64,000 nucleotides of DNA from Actinoallomurus sp963850195. Lineage in GTDB: Bacteria; Actinomycetota; Actinomycetes; Streptosporangiales; Streptosporangiaceae. The DNA is taken from positions 744,001-808,000 of the forward strand of contig CAWKKD010000006.1 in the NCBI GenBank assembly GCA_963850195.1. The letters are read 5' to 3'. This document shows positions 1 to 7,954 of this stretch, piece by piece. Every line of letters starts with the position of its first letter. Position 1 is the stretch's first letter. The position numbers were made by a program, and so were the translations under genes. Below the pieces are notes generated by a model, which saw only the letters and a list, made by a program, of their open reading frames with translations, did not search any database and was not told the DNA's origin.

Positions 1-370
1 CCAGCTCGCCGATCACGAGCGTGACGTAGGAGATGATCAGCGTGACGCCGACGACGCCGATGAACCCGGCCAGGCCCTCGGACAGCCCGACGTGCTCGAT
101 CAGCGCCTCCTTGGCCGTCTCCGACAGCGTGATCGCGCCGTACGCCGAGGACAGCAGGGCGGTGAGGGTGACGCCGATCTGCACGACGGCCAGGAAGCGG
201 TTAGGGTCGCTGACCAGGCGTGCGACGGCAATGCCGCGTTGTCCGTGGTCGCTGAGCCGTCGGACCTGGCTGTCCCGTAGGGACACCAGGGCGATCTCGG
301 AGGCGACGAACAGCCCCTCGATCATGATCAGCGCCAACACGATTGCGGCACTCGCGAGCGTCCCCGTCAT
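1..370 (-). CDS. CNNM/HlyC-type hemolysin family membrane protein, N-terminal part
   Basis: The reverse strand from the ATG at 368-370 encodes a hydrophobic protein beginning MTGTLASAAIVLALIMIEGL, then FVASEIALVSLRDSQVRRL. This is the typical opening of CNNM-domain proteins (HlyC/CorC family), thought to act in divalent cation transport or homeostasis. The motif SEIALVS after the first helix, then GVTLTALLSSAYGA and further hydrophobic helices, match that family. The C-terminal CBS and CorC domains, if present, lie beyond the window edge. An in-frame stop only 15 bases upstream fixes the start, and I see no clear Shine-Dalgarno, so translation may be leaderless. The gene is divergent from galE. 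Confidence 0.8.
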   Translation of the reverse strand, partial: MTGTLASAAIVLALIMIEGLFVASEIALVSLRDSQVRRLSDHGQRGIAVARLVSDPNRFLAVVQIGVTLTALLSSAYGAITLSETAKEALIEHVGLSEGLAGFIGVVGVTLIISYVTLVIGEL

Positions 371-468
371 GGGAGACGCCGATGACTATGTGAGTCGTCC
401 ATGTCCTGGTGGCTTGTTCGGAAAGACTAGAACCGTAAGCGTACCCGTTCATGAATACAGGAGGTCCT

Positions 469-1416
469 ATGCAGCTTCTCGTCACGGGGGGCGCCGGATA
501 CATCGGAAGTGTCGTCTCAGCGCGTCTGCTGGAGGCCGGCCACGAGGTCGTCGTGCTCGACGACTGCTCGACCGGCCACGCCGACGCGGTGCCGGACGGC
601 GCCCGGCTCGTACGCGCGACGCTGCGCGAGGCCGCCCATGAGGTCCTCGGCGAAGGGTTCGATGGGGTCCTGCACTTCGCGGCCCGGTCGCTGGTCGGCG
701 AGTCGGTGAAGAATCCCGGGCTGTACTGGGACAAGAACCTCGGCGAGTCGCTCGCCCTGCTGGACGCCGTACGGGTCCACCAGGTGCCGCGCATGGTCTT
801 CTCCTCCACCGCCGCGACGTACGGCGAGCCGGAGCGCACCCCGATCGCCGAGACCGACCCGACGCGCCCGACCAACCCGTACGGGGCGACGAAGCTGGCC
901 ATCGACACCACGCTGGCCGAGCACGCACGCATGTACGGCCTCGGCGCCGTGAGCCTGCGTTACTTCAACGTCGCGGGCGCCTACGGGCGCTACGGCGAGC
1001 GGCACACGGTCGAGACCCACATCATCCCCAACGTGCTCAAGGTGCCCCTGGGCGAGCGCGAGGCGGTCAACGTCTTCGGTACCGACTACCCGACGCCCGA
1101 CGGCACCTGCGTCCGCGACTACATCCACGTCGTCGACCTCGCGGAGGCGCACCTGCTGGCCCTGTACGCCTGCGCTCCCGGCACCCACGACGTCTTCAAC
1201 CTGGGCAGCGGGTCGGGCTACTCGGTGCGCGAGGTGATCGAGGTCTGCCGCGAGGTGACCGGGCACGACGTCCCCATCGTCGAAAGCCCGCGGCGCCCCG
1301 GCGACCCGGCCGTGCTGATCGCCTCCTCGGCGAAGATCGGCGAGCGCCTCGGCTGGAAGCCGCAGCGCGACCTGCGGGCGATGGTCGCCGACGCCTGGGC
1401 CTTCGCGCAGCGCTGA
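469..1416 (+). CDS. galE: UDP-glucose 4-epimerase
   Basis: A 315-residue extended short-chain dehydrogenase that interconverts UDP-galactose and UDP-glucose in the Leloir pathway. The NAD-binding glycine motif GGAGYIG is at residues 7-13, the catalytic Y138-x-x-x-K142 sits in NPYGATK, and the substrate-region RYFNVAGA and DGTCVRDYIHV motifs follow. An ATG 18 bases upstream is in frame, but the strong AGGAGG at 459-464 points to the ATG at 469. The stop abuts the stop of the convergent solute-binding protein gene with no gap. Galactokinase lies 4 kb away and supports a galactose role. No galT is visible in the window. Confidence 0.95.
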   Translation: MQLLVTGGAGYIGSVVSARLLEAGHEVVVLDDCSTGHADAVPDGARLVRATLREAAHEVLGEGFDGVLHFAARSLVGESVKNPGLYWDKNLGESLALLDAVRVHQVPRMVFSSTAATYGEPERTPIAETDPTRPTNPYGATKLAIDTTLAEHARMYGLGAVSLRYFNVAGAYGRYGERHTVETHIIPNVLKVPLGEREAVNVFGTDYPTPDGTCVRDYIHVVDLAEAHLLALYACAPGTHDVFNLGSGSGYSVREVIEVCREVTGHDVPIVESPRRPGDPAVLIASSAKIGERLGWKPQRDLRAMVADAWAFAQR

Positions 1417-2688
1417 TCAACCAGTGGTCAGTGGCCCGAGCTTGGCCTGGAGGCCGGCCAGCGCCTGGCGGGCGCTCATATCGCCGTTCAGGGCGGCGTA
1501 CGCTGCCTCCTGGACGGCCGCGGTGACGTCGCCGTAGCGGACCGCCTCCGGGCGCGGCCGGGCGCTCTTGATCGCCTCGAGCATGGTGGGCAGGTACGGC
1601 TGGGCGCGTACGAGGTCGGCGTCGGAGTAGAGCCAGGTGCGTGACATCGGGTACGCGCTGCCCAGGGCGTACGTCTTCTCCGCGCCGGCGCCCGTCACGT
1701 AGGCGAGGAAGTCGCGGGCCGTCCTCTTGTGCCGGGAGAAGGCCGAGAGGGCGACGTTGTTGCCGCCCAGCGTCGACGTGCCGGGGCCGTTCAGGCCCGG
1801 CAGCCGAGCGACGTCGAACCGGCCGGCGACCTTGCTGGATCCGTCGCGCTTGCCGGCGAGGGAGTAGACGTAACCCCAGTTGCGGTGGAAGAGCAGCCGG
1901 CCGGCCTCGAAGTCGCGCCGGCCGTTCTCCTCCTCGTAGGTGATGGCCGCCTTCGGGATGGTCTTGTCGGCGAAGCCTCCGGTGAGGAACTCCAGGCCGG
2001 CGAGGGCCTGCGGGGTGTTGACGTTCGGCCGGCCCGAGGCGTCGAGGACCTGGCCGCCGGCGCTGTCCACCGCCTCGGTGAAGTTGACCGTGAGGCCCTC
2101 GTACTTGTCGAACTGCCCGGCGTAGCACCCGATGTCGGCGAACTTCTTGACCTTGGCGCAGTCGGCGGTCAGCTCGGCCCAGGTCGTCGGGGGCTCCGTG
2201 ACGCCCGCCTTCTTCAGCAGGTCCGTGCGGTAGTAGAGCAGCCCGGCGCCGGTGAGCCACGGCGCGGCGTACAGCTTCCCCCGGTACTGGCCGGTCTTCA
2301 ACGCGGGTTCGACGAACCCTCCGGTGCTCAGGCCCTTGATCTCGTCCACCCAGCGGTTCGCGGCGAACTCGGCGGTCCATACGGCGTCGAGCGTCACCAC
2401 GTCGAACGCGGTGGACTTGATCCGGGCGTTCTGGACGAGCTGCTGGCGCTGGACGTCGGCGGCCTCCGGCAGGTCGACCACGTTGACCTTGGTGTCCGGG
2501 TGCGCGGTGTTCCAGCCGTCGACGATCTTGTTCAGCGTGCCGGTGGGGTCCTTGGGCGTCGCCCACGTGATCGGCCCGCGCGCCGCGGCGTCCTTGGACG
2601 GGCCGCTCGAGCAGCCGGTGGACACTCCGATGATCAAGGTCGCGGCGAGCATGCCCCAGCGCGGCGGACGGGGGTGGTTCATGGTCAC
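1417..2688 (-). CDS. ABC transporter sugar-binding lipoprotein (family 1 extracellular solute-binding protein)
   Basis: A protein of about 423 residues with a lipoprotein signal. A hydrophobic stretch near residues 12-24 ends in the lipobox VSTGC, so the mature protein should be lipid-anchored outside the membrane. The rest is typical of MalE/UgpB-type carbohydrate-binding proteins, including ITWATPKDPTGTLNKIV at the start of the fold, PWLTGAGLLYYR and the late AYPMSRTWLY segment. No permease or ATPase genes are next to it, so the partners must be encoded elsewhere. It overlaps the upstream oxidoreductase gene by four bases, so both are probably co-transcribed from the operator region near 3980. 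The actual sugar is unknown. Confidence 0.88.
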   Translation of the reverse strand: MTMNHPRPPRWGMLAATLIIGVSTGCSSGPSKDAAARGPITWATPKDPTGTLNKIVDGWNTAHPDTKVNVVDLPEAADVQRQQLVQNARIKSTAFDVVTLDAVWTAEFAANRWVDEIKGLSTGGFVEPALKTGQYRGKLYAAPWLTGAGLLYYRTDLLKKAGVTEPPTTWAELTADCAKVKKFADIGCYAGQFDKYEGLTVNFTEAVDSAGGQVLDASGRPNVNTPQALAGLEFLTGGFADKTIPKAAITYEEENGRRDFEAGRLLFHRNWGYVYSLAGKRDGSSKVAGRFDVARLPGLNGPGTSTLGGNNVALSAFSRHKRTARDFLAYVTGAGAEKTYALGSAYPMSRTWLYSDADLVRAQPYLPTMLEAIKSARPRPEAVRYGDVTAAVQEAAYAALNGDMSARQALAGLQAKLGPLTTG

Positions 2689-3953
2689 TCCGTGGGTCGG
2701 GCCGGAAGGTGAACGGTGACGACCGTCCCGGTGCGCCGCGCTCGCTCGGCGGCCCAGACGAGCCGGTGGCTCGCGAGGGAGGTGTGGGCGTCGGAGAGCA
2801 GGAGAGACGGATCGCCCCGGTCCAGGGCGGCGACGAACGCGTCCACGAGTGCCTCGTCGGCGCCTCCGTGGTCGCCCGCGAGCCGGTCGACCGTGCCGTC
2901 GTCGGTGTCGATGACCTCACGGGTCCCGTCGGTGAAGTCCGTGACCGCCAGCCGTATGCCGTCGCCCTCGATGGAGCCGTGGGTGCCGAAGACGCGGGTC
3001 TGGCGGAAGCCCATCGGCGTGAAGGCCGTCGCGGTGAACGACGCGGTCACGCCGCCCTCGTACTCGACGGTCACGACCTGCTGGTCGGCGACGTCGTTGT
3101 CGCAGGCGTAGACGCACCGGCCGTACGGCCCGTCGCGCAGGGCCGTGAGGACGTTCTCCCGCGTCGGGTCGTGCGCGAGGGCGCTCAGCGGCCAGTGGCG
3201 GCGTCCGAGGTCACCCACGAGGGGCAGGTAGGTCCGTGGAGCCGAGTACGGGCAGTCCGGCTCGACCGCGCAGTCGAGGCAGCGGTCGGCGGCGCCGGCC
3301 GGGCGGTTCTCCGGGCGGAAGTGCGTGAGGCCGCCAAAGGAGGAGACCCGCGCGGCGGGCCGCCCGATCACGTACGCGAGCCAGTCGATGTCGTGGCAGC
3401 ACTTGGCGAGCAGCATCGGGGAGGACTGATCGGCGCGCCGCCAGTTGCCGCGCACGTACGAGTGGGCGAAGTGCCACCAGCCGATCGGCTCGAGATGCTG
3501 GACGCTGACGATCTCGCCGACGCGCCCCGCGTCGAGCAGACCCTTGAGGACGCGCGTGTAGGCGGAGTAGCGCATCACGTGGCAGACGGCGAGCATGACC
3601 CCGGCGCGGTCGGCGGCCGCGGCGATCGCCGCGGACTCCTCCTCGGTCGGCGCCATCGGCTTCTCGAGCAGCAGGTGGTAACCCATCCCGGCGAAGGCCT
3701 GCGCGGGCTCGGCGTGCTGGGCGTCCTGGGTCGCCACGACCACGGCGTCGGCGAGCTTCGGCAGCGCGGCGAGCTCGCGCCAGTCGGTGAAGATCCGGTC
3801 CGGCGCGAGGCCGTGCTCGGCGGCGACCTCGGCGCGGCGATCGGCACGTGGCTCGGCGACGGCCACCAGGCGGGCCCGGCCCTCGCGCACCGCGTGGCGC
3901 GCGTAGTCCGAACCGCGCATACCCGCTCCCACCAGCGCCAATGTGACCGGCAT
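2685..3953 (-). CDS. Gfo/Idh/MocA family oxidoreductase
   Basis: A 422-residue NAD(P)-dependent sugar or polyol dehydrogenase-like protein. The N-terminus has the nucleotide-binding segment LALVGAGMRGSDYA, followed by the conserved LLLEKPMAP motif that carries the family lysine. A Cys-rich patch (DRCLDCAVEPDCPY, around residues 225-238) is typical of one MocA subfamily. The ATG at 3951-3953 is preferred over another ATG four bases upstream that is out of frame. The gene is divergent from the ROK regulator and shares with it an AT-rich palindrome, which suggests ROK control. The substrate cannot be read from sequence; the neighbours suggest a sugar or sugar acid. Confidence 0.88.
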   Translation of the reverse strand: MPVTLALVGAGMRGSDYARHAVREGRARLVAVAEPRADRRAEVAAEHGLAPDRIFTDWRELAALPKLADAVVVATQDAQHAEPAQAFAGMGYHLLLEKPMAPTEEESAAIAAAADRAGVMLAVCHVMRYSAYTRVLKGLLDAGRVGEIVSVQHLEPIGWWHFAHSYVRGNWRRADQSSPMLLAKCCHDIDWLAYVIGRPAARVSSFGGLTHFRPENRPAGAADRCLDCAVEPDCPYSAPRTYLPLVGDLGRRHWPLSALAHDPTRENVLTALRDGPYGRCVYACDNDVADQQVVTVEYEGGVTASFTATAFTPMGFRQTRVFGTHGSIEGDGIRLAVTDFTDGTREVIDTDDGTVDRLAGDHGGADEALVDAFVAALDRGDPSLLLSDAHTSLASHRLVWAAERARRTGTVVTVHLPARPTE

Positions 3954-3966
3954 TCATCCCGCCCGG

Positions 3967-3991
3967 ATATTAAAGAACGTTTGTTTAATAT
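3967..3991. promoter_or_regulatory. Candidate ROK-regulator operator between divergent genes
   Basis: An AT-rich, nearly perfect 25-bp palindrome lies in an otherwise GC-rich intergenic gap. The outer arms ATATTAAA (3967-3974) and TTTAATAT (3984-3991) pair exactly, and the AA/TT pairs flanking the centre at 3979 match too. It sits just upstream of the MocA-type oxidoreductase and 46 bases before the ROK gene. Operators of ROK repressors such as XylR and NagC/Mlc are AT-rich palindromes with related TTTAA/TTAAA half-sites, so autoregulation and control of the divergent operon is a reasonable inference. Confidence 0.65.
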
Positions 3992-4036
3992 ATGGACGAT
4001 CCATGGTTCGCTGGCCGGTTGTCAAGGGGGTGACGA

Positions 4037-5149
4037 TTGAGGCAGGGCGGGGACCCGTCGCGGCTGCGACGGCTGAACTCTGGCGACGTACTGGCCGCCC
4101 TCTACGCATGCGGCCCGCGGACTCTCAGCGAGGTCAGCGCGGTCACCGGCCTCTCGCGGCCCACGGTCGAGGACGTCATCGAGGACTTCGTACGCCTGCG
4201 GATCGTGCGCGAGCTACCGCCCGAACCCGGCGGTGCCGGGCGACCCGCGCGGCGGTTCCGGTTCAACGCCGACGAGGGGTTCGTGGCCGGCATCGACCTC
4301 GGCGTGCACACGGTCCTCGTCATGCTGGCGAACCTCGAGGGCGAGGTCCGCCACGTCGTACGCACCACGGTCGACCCCGCCCTGGACGGCCACGGGCGTC
4401 TCGCCGTGACCCGCTCGGCCCTCGAGCGGTGCCTCGAGGAGAGCGGCGCGCCCGCCGGACGGCTGCGCGCCGTCGGCGCCGGCACACCCGGCATCGTGCG
4501 GGACGGGACCGTCACGCTGTGCACCGTGCTGCCGGACTGGACCGGCCTGGACCTGTCACGCGCCCTCGCGGCATTCCTGCCGGTGCCCGTGACGGTCGAG
4601 AACGACGCCAACGCCGCCACCATCGCCGAGCACTGGCGCGGCGCGGCCCGGCACGTCCAGGACGCGGTGTGCCTGCTCGCCGGCCACCGCATCGCGGCCG
4701 GCATCCTCATCGGCGGACGGCTCCACCGCGGTCACCACGGCGGTGCGAGCGAGCTCGGCCTGCTCCACGTGCTCCGCTGGGACGACGCGCCCGCGCGGCT
4801 CCTCGCCGCCCATCCCGGAGGCGGCGACCTGGCCGGCGTCTTCGCCGCGGCCCGTTCCGGCGACGCACGCGCGACCGCCGCCGTCGAGGGCTTCACCGAC
4901 GACCTCGCGACCGGTGCCGCCGCCCTGCTGCTGGCGATCGACCCCGCGCTGCTGGTCCTCGCCGGTGGCCTCTCCCGCGCCGGCGACCTCATCATCGGGC
5001 GGCTGCGGGAACACCTGACCACGCTGTGCCCGTACGCCCCCGAGATCACCGCGTCCACGCTCGGCGATGAGGCGGTCGCCACCGGCGCCGTACGCATCGC
5101 GCTCGAACGCGCCACGGCCCCCCTGTTCCCCGGCGGCCTCCCGCTATGA
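4037..5149 (+). CDS. ROK family transcriptional regulator
   Basis: A 370-residue protein with an N-terminal winged helix-turn-helix (SEVSAVTGLSRPTVEDVIEDF, about residues 30-50) and a C-terminal ROK sugar-kinase fold. The fold shows AGIDLGVHTVLVML (phosphate 1 region), GAGTPGIV, ENDANAA and the hinge AGGLSRAGDLI. The classic zinc-binding CxCGxxGC motif of ROK proteins is absent: the expected region reads HHGGASELGLLHVL. I chose TTG at 4037 because AAGGGGG (4024-4030) is well spaced before it and a stop lies just upstream in frame. The gene overlaps galK by four bases (ATGA), so it probably regulates its own operon and the divergent sugar genes. Confidence 0.9.
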   Translation: MRQGGDPSRLRRLNSGDVLAALYACGPRTLSEVSAVTGLSRPTVEDVIEDFVRLRIVRELPPEPGGAGRPARRFRFNADEGFVAGIDLGVHTVLVMLANLEGEVRHVVRTTVDPALDGHGRLAVTRSALERCLEESGAPAGRLRAVGAGTPGIVRDGTVTLCTVLPDWTGLDLSRALAAFLPVPVTVENDANAATIAEHWRGAARHVQDAVCLLAGHRIAAGILIGGRLHRGHHGGASELGLLHVLRWDDAPARLLAAHPGGGDLAGVFAAARSGDARATAAVEGFTDDLATGAAALLLAIDPALLVLAGGLSRAGDLIIGRLREHLTTLCPYAPEITASTLGDEAVATGAVRIALERATAPLFPGGLPL

Positions 5150-6288
5150 TCACCCACTCCCATCAGAGGCTCGGTGCGATGAACTTCCGACAGATCTACG
5201 GGCGCGACCCGGAGGGCGTCTGGCACGCGCCGGGCCGGGTCAACCTGATCGGCGAGCACACCGACTACAACGACGGCCTCGTGCTGCCGTTCGCGCTCGC
5301 GCAGGGGATCACGGTCGCCGCCGCCCGGCGCGACGACGGCGTCCTGGAGCTGGCCTCCCGCCAGTCACCCGACGCCGTACAGGTCACGGACCCGATACCG
5401 GGCTCGGTGACCGGCTGGGCCGCGTACGCCGCCGGGGTCGTCTGGGCGCTACGCGACGCCGGGCATAACCTCGGCGGCGCGTCGCTGCTCATCGACGCCG
5501 ACCTGCCGCAGGGCGCGGGCCTGTCCTCGTCGGCGGCCCTGGAGTGCGCGGTCGCGGTGGCCCTGCGCGACCTGTACGACCTGTCGATCCCGCCACCCGA
5601 CCTCGCACGCCTCGCCCAGCGCGCGGAGAACGACTTCGTCGGCATGCCGTGCGGCATCCTCGACCAGTCGGCCTCGTTGCTGTGCGCCGAGGGCCACGCG
5701 CTGCTCCTCGACTGCCGCAGCGGCCTGTCCGCGCAGGTCCCGCTCGACCTGACCGGCTTCACCGTGCTGGTCATCGACACCCGCGCCGAGCACGAGCTGC
5801 TCGACGGCGGGTACGCGAGCCGCCGTACATCCTGCGAGAAGGCCGCCGAGCTGCTCGGCGTGCCCGCGCTGCGCGACGTCGGCGACCTGGCCGGCGCGCT
5901 GAAGAGGCTGCCGGACCCGATCCTGCGCCGCCGCACCCAGCACGTCGTCACCGAGAACCACCGCGTCGAGGCCACCGTCGGCCTGCTGCGCGCCGGTGCC
6001 GTGGCCGAGGTCGGCGCGATGCTCACCGCCTCACACCTGTCCCTGCGCGACCAGTTCGAGGTGTCCTGGCCCGAGGCCGACGTCGCGGTCCAGGAGGCCG
6101 TACGCGCCGGGGCGCGCGGCGCCCGCATGGTCGGCGGCGGTTTCGGCGGATCGGTGATCGCGCTGGTCGCCGAGGACCGCGCGGCGAAGGTACGTGACGC
6201 CGTGACGGCGGCGTACACCGCGCGCGGCTGGGCCGAACCGCGCTTCCTCGACGCCGCACCCTCGGCCGGGGCACGACGCGTGTCCTGA
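5146..6288 (+). CDS. galK: Galactokinase
   Basis: A 380-residue GHMP-family kinase that phosphorylates galactose to galactose 1-phosphate. Visible are the substrate motif GRVNLIGEHTDYNDG near residues 25-39, the ATP-binding PQGAGLSSSAALE near residues 121-133, and the C-terminal MVGGGFGGSVIAL motif. The start at 5146 overlaps the ROK stop as ATGA. A second in-frame ATG at 5179 (MNFRQIYG) gives a length closer to other galactokinases and is possible. With galE nearby, two of the Leloir enzymes are present. The operon arrangement suggests galactose-responsive ROK control. Confidence 0.93.
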   Translation: MITHSHQRLGAMNFRQIYGRDPEGVWHAPGRVNLIGEHTDYNDGLVLPFALAQGITVAAARRDDGVLELASRQSPDAVQVTDPIPGSVTGWAAYAAGVVWALRDAGHNLGGASLLIDADLPQGAGLSSSAALECAVAVALRDLYDLSIPPPDLARLAQRAENDFVGMPCGILDQSASLLCAEGHALLLDCRSGLSAQVPLDLTGFTVLVIDTRAEHELLDGGYASRRTSCEKAAELLGVPALRDVGDLAGALKRLPDPILRRRTQHVVTENHRVEATVGLLRAGAVAEVGAMLTASHLSLRDQFEVSWPEADVAVQEAVRAGARGARMVGGGFGGSVIALVAEDRAAKVRDAVTAAYTARGWAEPRFLDAAPSAGARRVS

Positions 6289-6291
6289 CCG

Positions 6292-6305
6292 CGATCTTAA
6301 GATCG
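6292..6305. repeat. 14-bp perfect palindrome after galK
   Basis: CGATCTTAAGATCG begins four bases after the galK stop codon and lies about 45 bases upstream of the next small gene. It has no loop and no T-tract, so it looks more like a protein-binding site than a strong terminator. Its function is unknown. Confidence 0.35.
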
Positions 6306-6349
6306 GCGAAAGGCTGTCACGCGCGCGTCCGGCCCGCCATGCTTGGGGC

Positions 6350-6736
6350 ATGCGGCGTTATGACGCGATAACGGTATTCCTGCTCCTGGTGGGAGGCGTG
6401 ATCCTCCCGGTGGTCGGCTGGCTGCTCGGTGCGGTGATGCTGCTCGCCTCTCGCACCTGGACCCTGCGCGACAAGCTCATCGGCCTGCTCGTCTGGCCCG
6501 GCGGGCTGGCGGTCCTCGTCGGAATCGTGGTGTTCGCGCCCACGCGCGAGTGCGTCTACGTCGACGACACGCCAGGACACCACCAGAGCGGCTCGTGCAC
6601 CGGCACGTCCATCCCGTCCTGGATCGGCGTGCCGCTGATCGTCCTGGCATTGCTCGGGCCGATCGTGACCGCGTTCTACCTGCGGTTCCGCGCCCGGCGC
6701 AGCACGGTCGTCGTGGTCGTGGAGGAAGTGGAATAG
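6350..6736 (+). CDS. Small membrane protein of unknown function
   Basis: A 128-residue protein with hydrophobic segments near residues 8-34 (FLLLVGGVILPVVGWLLGAV), 41-63 and 90-108. An extracytoplasmic loop between the second and third contains two cysteines (ECVYVDD, SGSCTG). The C-terminus is charged (FRARRSTVVVVVEEVE). The loop cysteines could form a disulfide. I do not recognise a family. The gene is monocistronic between galK and the shared terminator at 6738-6773. Confidence 0.65.
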   Translation: MRRYDAITVFLLLVGGVILPVVGWLLGAVMLLASRTWTLRDKLIGLLVWPGGLAVLVGIVVFAPTRECVYVDDTPGHHQSGSCTGTSIPSWIGVPLIVLALLGPIVTAFYLRFRARRSTVVVVVEEVE

Positions 6737-6737
6737 A

Positions 6738-6773
6738 CGAACGCGCCGCACCCTTCCGGGGACGGCGCGTTCG
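6738..6773. terminator. Bidirectional rho-independent-like terminator
   Basis: An 11-bp perfect stem (6738-6748 with 6763-6773) closes a 14-base loop. It lies between the convergent membrane-protein gene and mdh, whose stop is at 6785. It probably serves both strands. Confidence 0.7.
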
Positions 6774-6784
6774 GGAGCTCAGGT

Positions 6785-7774
6785 TCAGATCAGGCCGAGC
6801 CCGCGCACCGCGTCGCGTTCCTCGGTCAGCTCGCGCACCGAGGCGTCGATGCGCTCGCGCGAGAACCCGTTGATCTCCAGGCCCTGCACGATCTCCCAGG
6901 CGCCGTCCTTGCAGACGACCGGGAACGAGGACACGAGGCCCTCCGGCACGCCGTAGGAGCCGTCGGAGACGACGGCCATCGAGGTCCAGTCGCCCTCCGG
7001 GGTGCCGTTCACCCAGGTGTGCACGTGGTCGATGGCCGCGCTCGCCGCCGACGCCGCGGAGGACGCGCCGCGCGCCTCGATGATGGCCGCGCCGCGCTTG
7101 GCCACGGTCGGGATGAAGGTGTCCCGCAGCCAGTCCGCGTCGTTCACGGCCTGGGCGGCGTTACGGCCGCCGACCTCGGCGTGGAAGATGTCCGGGTACT
7201 GCGTCGCGGAGTGGTTGCCCCAGATCGTGAGCTTCTTGATGTCGGCGACCGCGGCGTCGAGCCGCTTCGACAGCTGCGCGATGGCGCGGTTGTGGTCGAG
7301 GCGGGTCATCGCGGTGAAGCGCTCCGCCGGGACATCGGGGGCGTGCGACCGCGCGATGAGCGCGTTGGTGTTGGCCGGGTTGCCGACCACCAGCACGCGT
7401 ACGTCGCTCGCGGCGCCGGCGTTGATCGCCTCACCCTGCGGCTTGAAGATCCCGCCGTTGGCCTCGAGAAGATCGCCGCGCTCCATGCCCTTCGTACGCG
7501 GGCGGGCGCCGACGAGCAGCGCGACATTGGTGCCGTCGAACGCGCGCTTGGCGTCATCGGTCACGTCGACGCCGTCGAGCAGCGGGAACGCGCAGTCGTC
7601 CAGCTCCATGGCGGTGCCCTCCGCGGCCTTGACGGCCGGGGGGATCTCCAGCAGGCGCAGGCGCACGGGCACGTCGGGGCCGAGAAGCTGCCCGGAGGCG
7701 ATGCGGAAGAGCAGCGCGTAGCCGATCTGGCCGGCGGCGCCGGTCACGGTCACATTGACGGGTGTGCGGGTCAT
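6785..7774 (-). CDS. mdh: Malate dehydrogenase
   Basis: A 329-residue NAD-dependent malate dehydrogenase of the cytosolic-like group, converting malate to oxaloacetate in the citric acid cycle. The dinucleotide motif is TGAAGQIGYALLFRI near residues 10-24. The substrate loop has GARPRTKGMERGDLL, and the catalytic His lies in IWGNHSATQYPD. VVGNPANTNALI is also typical. Length matches the family. The gene lies downstream of icd on the same strand, but a strong hairpin at 7903-7940 separates them, so it probably has its own promoter in the 180-base gap. Confidence 0.96.
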   Translation of the reverse strand: MTRTPVNVTVTGAAGQIGYALLFRIASGQLLGPDVPVRLRLLEIPPAVKAAEGTAMELDDCAFPLLDGVDVTDDAKRAFDGTNVALLVGARPRTKGMERGDLLEANGGIFKPQGEAINAGAASDVRVLVVGNPANTNALIARSHAPDVPAERFTAMTRLDHNRAIAQLSKRLDAAVADIKKLTIWGNHSATQYPDIFHAEVGGRNAAQAVNDADWLRDTFIPTVAKRGAAIIEARGASSAASAASAAIDHVHTWVNGTPEGDWTSMAVVSDGSYGVPEGLVSSFPVVCKDGAWEIVQGLEINGFSRERIDASVRELTEERDAVRGLGLI

Positions 7775-7902
7775 CGTGGGTCTCCTGCTGGTACGAGGTC
7801 CTCGTCGAGCGCCGAGCGGAACTCCGAGGAGGTCTCTCGCCGTCGAGATATTCCACCCGTCAGGCTACCGAACACCCGCACCGCGCCACCCGCCGGGTAC
7901 GC

Positions 7903-7940
7903 GAACGGGGACGCCGGGCGAACCCGTCGCGTCCCCGTTC
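7903..7940 (-). terminator. Terminator hairpin downstream of icd
   Basis: A 12-bp perfect stem (7903-7914 with 7929-7940) with a 14-base loop lies 15 bases after the icd stop and upstream of mdh. It should end most icd transcripts. Confidence 0.7.
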
Positions 7941-7954
7941 AGCGAAGGCTCTGG

